From the NCBI GenBank assembly GCA_039027055.1, contig JBCCLD010000164.1, positions 1 to 10,156 of the forward strand: a stretch of DNA of 10,156 bases, read 5' to 3'. Below, piece by piece: positions 6,220 to 10,156 of this stretch; within the stretch, counting starts at the first letter, position 1, and the number at the start of each line of letters is the position of its first letter. Source of the DNA: JBCBEX01 sp039027055. Its GTDB lineage: Bacteria; Bacteroidota; Rhodothermia; Rhodothermales; Rubricoccaceae. The position numbers and the translations under genes were made by a program. The notes under the pieces were generated by a model, which worked only from the letters and a program-made list of their open reading frames with translations, had not been told where the DNA came from and did not search any database.

Positions 6220-7836
6220 ATGCCCATCACGACCCCAACGTCTGGCGACGGAGCTTCCTCAGCACTGCCCACCGCCACCATCGCCCGTAACCGGGACGAC
6301 CTCGAAGAGCGCCGCCTCCCGTTTAATGAGTTCATCGAGCGATACCGCACCAAACTGCGGGACCTCTTTGAACGACGCGCAGACGCGAACGCGCTCAATG
6401 GACAACGGGGACTTCCTCCCTTCCTCATGCGCGAAGTCCGCGCCCCCGGAGCCGATGGCCAGGGCGACCCACTCAGCGTGTACATTCGCGAGGAGCACGG
6501 CGGCCGGGGCGGACAGATTCACGAGGGCCTTGCGATGCTCGAAGCCACCGGCTACGAATCGCTGGGCCTCTGCCTCACGTTTGGCATCAACGGTGCGCTC
6601 TTCCTCCAGCCCGTCGGCAAGTACGCTCCGGACGACACGAAGGCCGACGTCCTGCAGCGCTTCCTCCGGGATCGGCGCCTGGGGGGCCTGATGATCACCG
6701 AGCCCGATCACGGCACGGACGCACTCAACATGAAGACCATCTTCGAGGCTGACGGCGAGCGCTATCGCATCCAAGGCACTAAGCACTGGGGCGGCCTAAC
6801 AGGTTGGGCTGACTACTGGCTCCTCACCGCACGCGAGCAAACCGATAAGGGCCCCAGCCGTGACATTGGGTTCTTCGTTTGTGACGTCACTCAGCCCGAG
6901 CAGCACATCAACGTCGAAGAGTTCTACAAAAACCTTGGGCTCCGCATTATCCCCTACGGCCGCAACCAGATTGACGTCTCAGTTCCGCAGGCGCAGCGGC
7001 TGGAGCCCGACTCGACGGGGATCAAAATGATGCTCGACCTCCTCCACCGGAGCCGGATGCAGTTCCCCGGTATGAGCACCGGCTTCCTACGTCGCCTGCT
7101 CGACGAGGCCGTGGACCACTGCCGCGGGCGTTTTGTAGGGGGCAAACCCCTCGAAGCCTACGACAACGTTAGAGCACGCCTAGCCAAGATGCAGGCCTAC
7201 GTGACGTCGAGCCGGGCGATGAGCCTCTTCACCAGCGAGCATGGCGGCACTGAGCGCGACCTCTCTGGGATGAGCCTCGCGGCCAACGCGATCAAGACGA
7301 GCGTCACCGACTGGATGCAGCAGGCGTCCCAGTCGTTCTTGCAGCTATGCGGCGCGAAAGGATACCGGATGGACCACCTCGCCGGACGAGCCACGGTGGA
7401 CAGCCGCCCCTTCCAGATCTTCGAGGGCGCCAATGATATCCTCTACCAGCAGGTCGCCGAGGCGATGCTGAAGCAGATGCGCCGGGCGAAGGAATCGAAC
7501 CTCTACCGCTTCCTTCAGCAGGACGACCTCACGGCCCGCGCCGCCGACTACTTCCGCGATACTCTCTCCTTCGACGTAGATCTCAAGTTGCCGCAGCGCA
7601 AGCTTGTCGCACTCGGCGAGGCGCTCAGTCGCGTCATGTCGATGGAGATGACCATCGAACTGGGTGAGCGCGGCTACCGCTCGGACCTCGTAGAGCAAGC
7701 CCTGGCCGAACTCCGCGCCGACGTGCAGGAGCTCGTCACGCGCTTCCGCTCAGAAGGTGTGCAGGGCCTCATTGACGACTATCGGTCCTCCAGCGATTGG
7801 CTCGGCCTTGTCCAGCCCATCCCAACAGCCCGCTAG
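6220..7836 (+). CDS. Acyl-CoA dehydrogenase family flavoprotein with C-terminal extension
   Basis: This is a predicted FAD enzyme that makes alpha,beta-unsaturated acyl thioesters. From the ATG at 6220 it has 538 residues. The N-terminal helical domain covers about 25-150, with REEHGGRGG (90-98). The middle beta domain has MITEPDHGTDALN (158-170) and TKHWGG (187-192), matching the FAD/substrate-contacting TEPxxGSD and KxxI/W elements. In the C-terminal helical domain, HRSRM (276-280), FVGGKPL (305-311) and QLCGAKGY (375-382) lead to FEGANDILYQQ (401-411), where E402 aligns with the catalytic base of medium-chain dehydrogenases. Residues ~420-538 extend well past the usual ~380-400-residue end and look helical and charged. 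A frame extension back to 6136 adds non-family sequence. The natural substrate is unknown; a carrier-protein-bound acyl chain is possible but unsupported. It is divergent from the PPTase and converges on the nuclease with an 18-bp gap. Confidence 0.93.
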   Translation: MPITTPTSGDGASSALPTATIARNRDDLEERRLPFNEFIERYRTKLRDLFERRADANALNGQRGLPPFLMREVRAPGADGQGDPLSVYIREEHGGRGGQIHEGLAMLEATGYESLGLCLTFGINGALFLQPVGKYAPDDTKADVLQRFLRDRRLGGLMITEPDHGTDALNMKTIFEADGERYRIQGTKHWGGLTGWADYWLLTAREQTDKGPSRDIGFFVCDVTQPEQHINVEEFYKNLGLRIIPYGRNQIDVSVPQAQRLEPDSTGIKMMLDLLHRSRMQFPGMSTGFLRRLLDEAVDHCRGRFVGGKPLEAYDNVRARLAKMQAYVTSSRAMSLFTSEHGGTERDLSGMSLAANAIKTSVTDWMQQASQSFLQLCGAKGYRMDHLAGRATVDSRPFQIFEGANDILYQQVAEAMLKQMRRAKESNLYRFLQQDDLTARAADYFRDTLSFDVDLKLPQRKLVALGEALSRVMSMEMTIELGERGYRSDLVEQALAELRADVQELVTRFRSEGVQGLIDDYRSSSDWLGLVQPIPTAR

Positions 7837-7854
7837 CGCTCGCTTCTCAGGGAC

Positions 7855-9576
7855 TCAGGCGTCCAGCACCTGGCGCAACCATGCGTCCAGGTGCTGCGTC
7901 GCTTGGGGCAGCAGAGGTAGCGCCCCCACGCCTAGGTCCTCTATCGACTGCCAAAGGCGTCCTTTTCCGACCTCGGTATCCCCAGAGACTAAGGGGTAGA
8001 GCGCGACGGCCTGGTCGATGATGCGCGCCCCGTCGGTATTGCGGATGGCGTCGCGATACCGATGCAAGTCGGCGATGGCGCCCCGAGGCGGAGCAGGCTG
8101 GCCGTAGCGACGCACCGTGGCTGCACTGTCGTCCCGCCGGTACTTCGCGTCCAGCACGAAACGACGAGGGCCCTGACCGGGCCGCTCGATGGTTAGAAGC
8201 AAGTCAGGACGCTGCGGGAGCAGCGCTGGAGGCCCGAAGCGAGGCTGGTAGGCCAGCCATGCCCTGGTCCCCTGCACGCCAGTCCCCTGCACGCCAGTCC
8301 CCTGCACGCCTTCGAAACGTAACGCGTGGGCAATGCCCTGTCGCAAGCGCAGACGGAACCCAGACGCTTCCACACTAGCGAGTCCACCGGCGTTGCGGGG
8401 CGCTCCTAGGCGGCGCTGGAGCGCTCCGGCAACCGTGACGAAACACCACTGTTCGTAGAGTTGAGCCAGATCGACAAGGCTGACACGCAAGCGTCCCGAC
8501 CCGAGTGCAAGGCCGTGCCATAGTAGCCGCGTCGCCTCGTAAGCGTCGCGGTAGTGATGTGAGCGACGCAGCCGCAGAGACGGTGCTGGAAGCGGCCCTG
8601 GCATCGCCGCGCCAATGGGATTCAGACGAAGCAGAGCGCGCGTCCGCCTCAGCGCCTTGTTGAGTGAATCAAGGTGCACCTGCTTCCGAGCGTGCGGCCG
8701 CGACGTCGATTCGGCAGCGATCAACGCGTCCAACTCGGTGCGCGCCTTCACGAGGCCACCTCGAAGCCAACGGTGCTCGGGACTGTCCAGGGAGGCCGTA
8801 CCCTGTGAAACCGGTAAGCGAGGCACGTTGAGCAGCACTTCGACCCAATCATGTGCTGAGCGCTCGCTTCGTCCGTGACGTGTTCCAGCTTGATGGCCTC
8901 GCTGTGCAGACTCGTTGTCCCTCAGTGCGCGCCGCACGACTGCATCCGGACGGCGTATCGCCTCAACCCGTGTGCTCTTGGCCGTGCGTGAACGGGTTGC
9001 GATGGGCTCACGCGCGATGTGATGCAGCGCTGGCTCCAGCGCGTCGAGAGCCGCTTCCACGAGGCGGAGCCATCCTCCCCCGTTGGACGTGGACGCGACA
9101 CTCGGTATGGCACCCGTGTTGGTGGCACGGAGATAGCGTAGCGTCCATCCGGAAACGGCCCCTTCAACCTCATCGCGCATCTGCGTCACCGTCTCCGGCT
9201 CTACCTTCGTAGGCACGACGTGAGCCTCTAGAATTCGGTGCGGTTTTTCGTCGACAACGACTAGCAACCGCAGCAGCCCGACCTGAGCGCGTGTAGCCAG
9301 GGTACCGTGGAGCGTCTGGCCGTCTGCAGAGCGATGGATCCCACGCAGAACGGTCGGATCGGGGTGCCGAAGTTCGACAGCAGTGTCGGTGCGTGTCTGG
9401 ATGAGGAGGCCGTACGTCGTCTCCTCACGCAACGCTGCCGCGTCTATCTCGTGGGGGGGCGCGCCCAACGGAGAATGTGTTGCCTCAGACGGCCTCATCT
9501 CGGTCAGCCGACACGGATGCGGCGCCCGCCACTCGACGCGCACCTGTTCCGTTTCGATGACCTGCACATATGTCAC
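7855..9576 (-). CDS. DUF2357 / PD-(D/E)XK nuclease-like protein (McrC-related)
   Basis: This 573-residue protein resembles the DUF2357 plus PDDEXK_7 (formerly DUF524) proteins, related to McrC-type nuclease subunits that usually work with an AAA+ GTPase of the McrB type against modified or foreign DNA. The N-terminal ~125 residues look beta-rich and the middle (~140-370) helical and basic. The nuclease fold follows: LYEQWC (373-378; E375), RPDLLL (456-461; D458), LDAK (475-478; D476, K478) and DLHRYRDAI just after. D458, D476 and K478 form the expected catalytic set, so it is probably active. GVQGT occurs three times at 423-437 before the catalytic core. The start is the GTG at 9576, overlapping the upstream gene's TGA as GTGA. 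No McrB-like or methyltransferase gene is in the window. Its last codons form the hairpin at 7864-7896. The family call is from motifs, without a profile search. Confidence 0.8.
   Translation of the reverse strand: MTYVQVIETEQVRVEWRAPHPCRLTEMRPSEATHSPLGAPPHEIDAAALREETTYGLLIQTRTDTAVELRHPDPTVLRGIHRSADGQTLHGTLATRAQVGLLRLLVVVDEKPHRILEAHVVPTKVEPETVTQMRDEVEGAVSGWTLRYLRATNTGAIPSVASTSNGGGWLRLVEAALDALEPALHHIAREPIATRSRTAKSTRVEAIRRPDAVVRRALRDNESAQRGHQAGTRHGRSERSAHDWVEVLLNVPRLPVSQGTASLDSPEHRWLRGGLVKARTELDALIAAESTSRPHARKQVHLDSLNKALRRTRALLRLNPIGAAMPGPLPAPSLRLRRSHHYRDAYEATRLLWHGLALGSGRLRVSLVDLAQLYEQWCFVTVAGALQRRLGAPRNAGGLASVEASGFRLRLRQGIAHALRFEGVQGTGVQGTGVQGTRAWLAYQPRFGPPALLPQRPDLLLTIERPGQGPRRFVLDAKYRRDDSAATVRRYGQPAPPRGAIADLHRYRDAIRNTDGARIIDQAVALYPLVSGDTEVGKGRLWQSIEDLGVGALPLLPQATQHLDAWLRQVLDA
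7864..7896. terminator. Strong hairpin downstream of acyl-CoA dehydrogenase, inside nuclease 3' end
   Basis: Arms CAGCACCTGG (7864-7873) and CCAGGTGCTG (7887-7896) are perfectly complementary. Inside them CGCA (7874-7877) pairs with TGCG (7882-7885), giving a 14-bp GC-rich stem with one bulged T and a 4-nt ACCA loop. It begins 27 bp after the dehydrogenase stop, so it can terminate or protect that transcript. No T-tract follows on the plus strand. On the minus strand it lies within the last dozen codons of the nuclease gene, just before its stop. Confidence 0.6.
8267..8311 (-). repeat. Three tandem 15-bp units coding GVQGT
   Basis: The unit gtcccctgcacgcca (plus strand) occurs at 8267-8281 and 8282-8296, and at 8297-8311 with only the last base changed. 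Being 15 bp it keeps the frame and encodes GVQGT three times in the nuclease-like protein (residues 423-437). Near-identity of the copies at DNA level suggests recent slippage or duplication rather than protein-level selection. Copy number probably varies between strains. Confidence 0.95.
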
Positions 9577-10156
9577 GAAGTTGATGCCTGAATTTGGTCG
9601 GTTGTTGCCGTGGCCTCAGCCTGGGATCTCTTTGTCGCGTCGGATGGAGGTTTGTCATCCCATGGCGATGTGCCTTGGAGCGCCCACGCGTCGACCTGCG
9701 TACGGATGTCCTCGTGACGGACCGTGCCGGCGCGGACGCCGAGCATCTTGGCAAGCGCCTGTTGGGTTTCGGTGGCCAGCTTCGGGAGGTCGTCGTCCGG
9801 CGTCGGTCGCACTTCGGGAAGCGGAGTCACACGCACGCGCAGGGGCCCGGGGTAGGTTGCGATACGCCAAGCCACTCGCCACAGTGGGGTTGGCTTCTCC
9901 CAGCGCGCAACGGCAAGCGGGTCGTAGGCGATCGCTACCGGTCGGATGCCTAACCCGTGCTCCGAAGCCAGGCCGAAGGTACCGTGGCGCAACGGGAGCA
10001 CCTGGTCGCCGGGGCCGATCCCGCCCTCGGCGAAGATTGCGAGCGGCGGGTATGGCTCTCGCTTCAATGCTTCACCGGCTTCACGACGGGCCCGGGCACG
10101 CCCCTTATCACTACCCCGGTTGACGTAGACCGTCCCAATCATCGTCGCGAGCCAGC
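9573..10156 (-). CDS. PlsC-type lysophospholipid acyltransferase, partial (5' end beyond window)
   Basis: This is the C-terminal part of a probable 1-acylglycerol-3-phosphate acyltransferase-like enzyme, which adds a fatty acyl chain to a lysophospholipid or related acceptor at the membrane. The frame is open to the right edge (WLATMIGTVYVNRG...), so the ATG at 10142 is probably internal, and the NHxxxxD catalytic motif should lie outside the window. Visible parts are motif II, GTVYVNRGS; motif III, IFAEGGIGPGD, in place of the usual FPEGT; and motif IV, GIRPVAIAY. A hydrophilic C-terminal tail rich in Ala, Thr and Asp follows. The specific acceptor (lysophosphatidate, ornithine lipid or other) cannot be judged. 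It ends in a 4-bp GTGA overlap with the nuclease-like gene, implying translational coupling and one transcript. Confidence 0.85.
   Translation of the reverse strand, partial: WLATMIGTVYVNRGSDKGRARARREAGEALKREPYPPLAIFAEGGIGPGDQVLPLRHGTFGLASEHGLGIRPVAIAYDPLAVARWEKPTPLWRVAWRIATYPGPLRVRVTPLPEVRPTPDDDLPKLATETQQALAKMLGVRAGTVRHEDIRTQVDAWALQGTSPWDDKPPSDATKRSQAEATATTDQIQASTS

Noticed and set aside
7864..7896. Hairpin as an attachment site or IS terminal repeat
   Set aside because: There is no transposase, target duplication or second copy in the window. The position after a stop codon is better explained by transcription termination.
9383..10123. Plus-strand 246-codon open frame
   Set aside because: It is antisense to the acyltransferase and the nuclease start, both of which have recognisable motifs. 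The product is rich in Arg, Gly and Pro, typical of a shadow frame.

Overview
This is a compact, high-GC (roughly 60-65% by eye) bacterial chromosomal window carrying eight protein genes, one of them cut by the right edge. There are no RNA genes, insertion sequences, CRISPR arrays or phage genes. None of the chosen starts has a convincing Shine-Dalgarno sequence, and one divergent intergenic region holds a perfect Bacteroidota-type -7 box (TAAATTTG). With the gene content, this points tentatively to a high-GC member of the Bacteroidota/Rhodothermota (Rhodothermales-like). That is inference and was not tested by any search.

Layout, left to right. Positions 1-165 hold no supported gene. A minus-strand polyprenyl (probably geranylgeranyl or farnesyl) diphosphate synthase (166-1284) is divergent from a plus-strand run of three genes: an FAD-dependent DNA photolyase (1480-2937), a fused SRPBCC plus SDR-epimerase protein of the TIGR01777/YfcH family (2971-4407), and an alpha/beta-hydrolase lipase (4404-5255) that overlaps its predecessor by ATGA. 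A minus-strand Sfp-type 4'-phosphopantetheinyl transferase (5280-5957) converges on the lipase. The two stop codons lie in the two arms of one inverted repeat. Across a 262-bp AT-richer divergent promoter region lies a plus-strand acyl-CoA dehydrogenase-like flavoprotein with a long C-terminal extension (6220-7836). It converges on a minus-strand DUF2357/PD-(D/E)XK nuclease-like protein (7855-9576), which is coupled by a GTGA overlap to the gene before it, a partial PlsC-type acyltransferase (9573-10156).

Functional reading. The left half looks like a photoprotection or light-stress neighbourhood: isoprenoid precursor supply (carotenoids are one possible product) beside a photolyase and the TIGR01777 and lipid-hydrolase genes. 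The middle pair (phosphopantetheinyl transferase and acyl-CoA dehydrogenase) and the acyltransferase at the right relate to acyl-carrier or lipid metabolism. The least expected element is the restriction-like DUF2357 nuclease. It has no visible McrB-type NTPase partner, is translationally coupled to a lipid acyltransferase gene, and carries an in-frame 15-bp triple repeat just before its catalytic motif. Both convergent junctions carry strong hairpins that probably act as bidirectional terminators.
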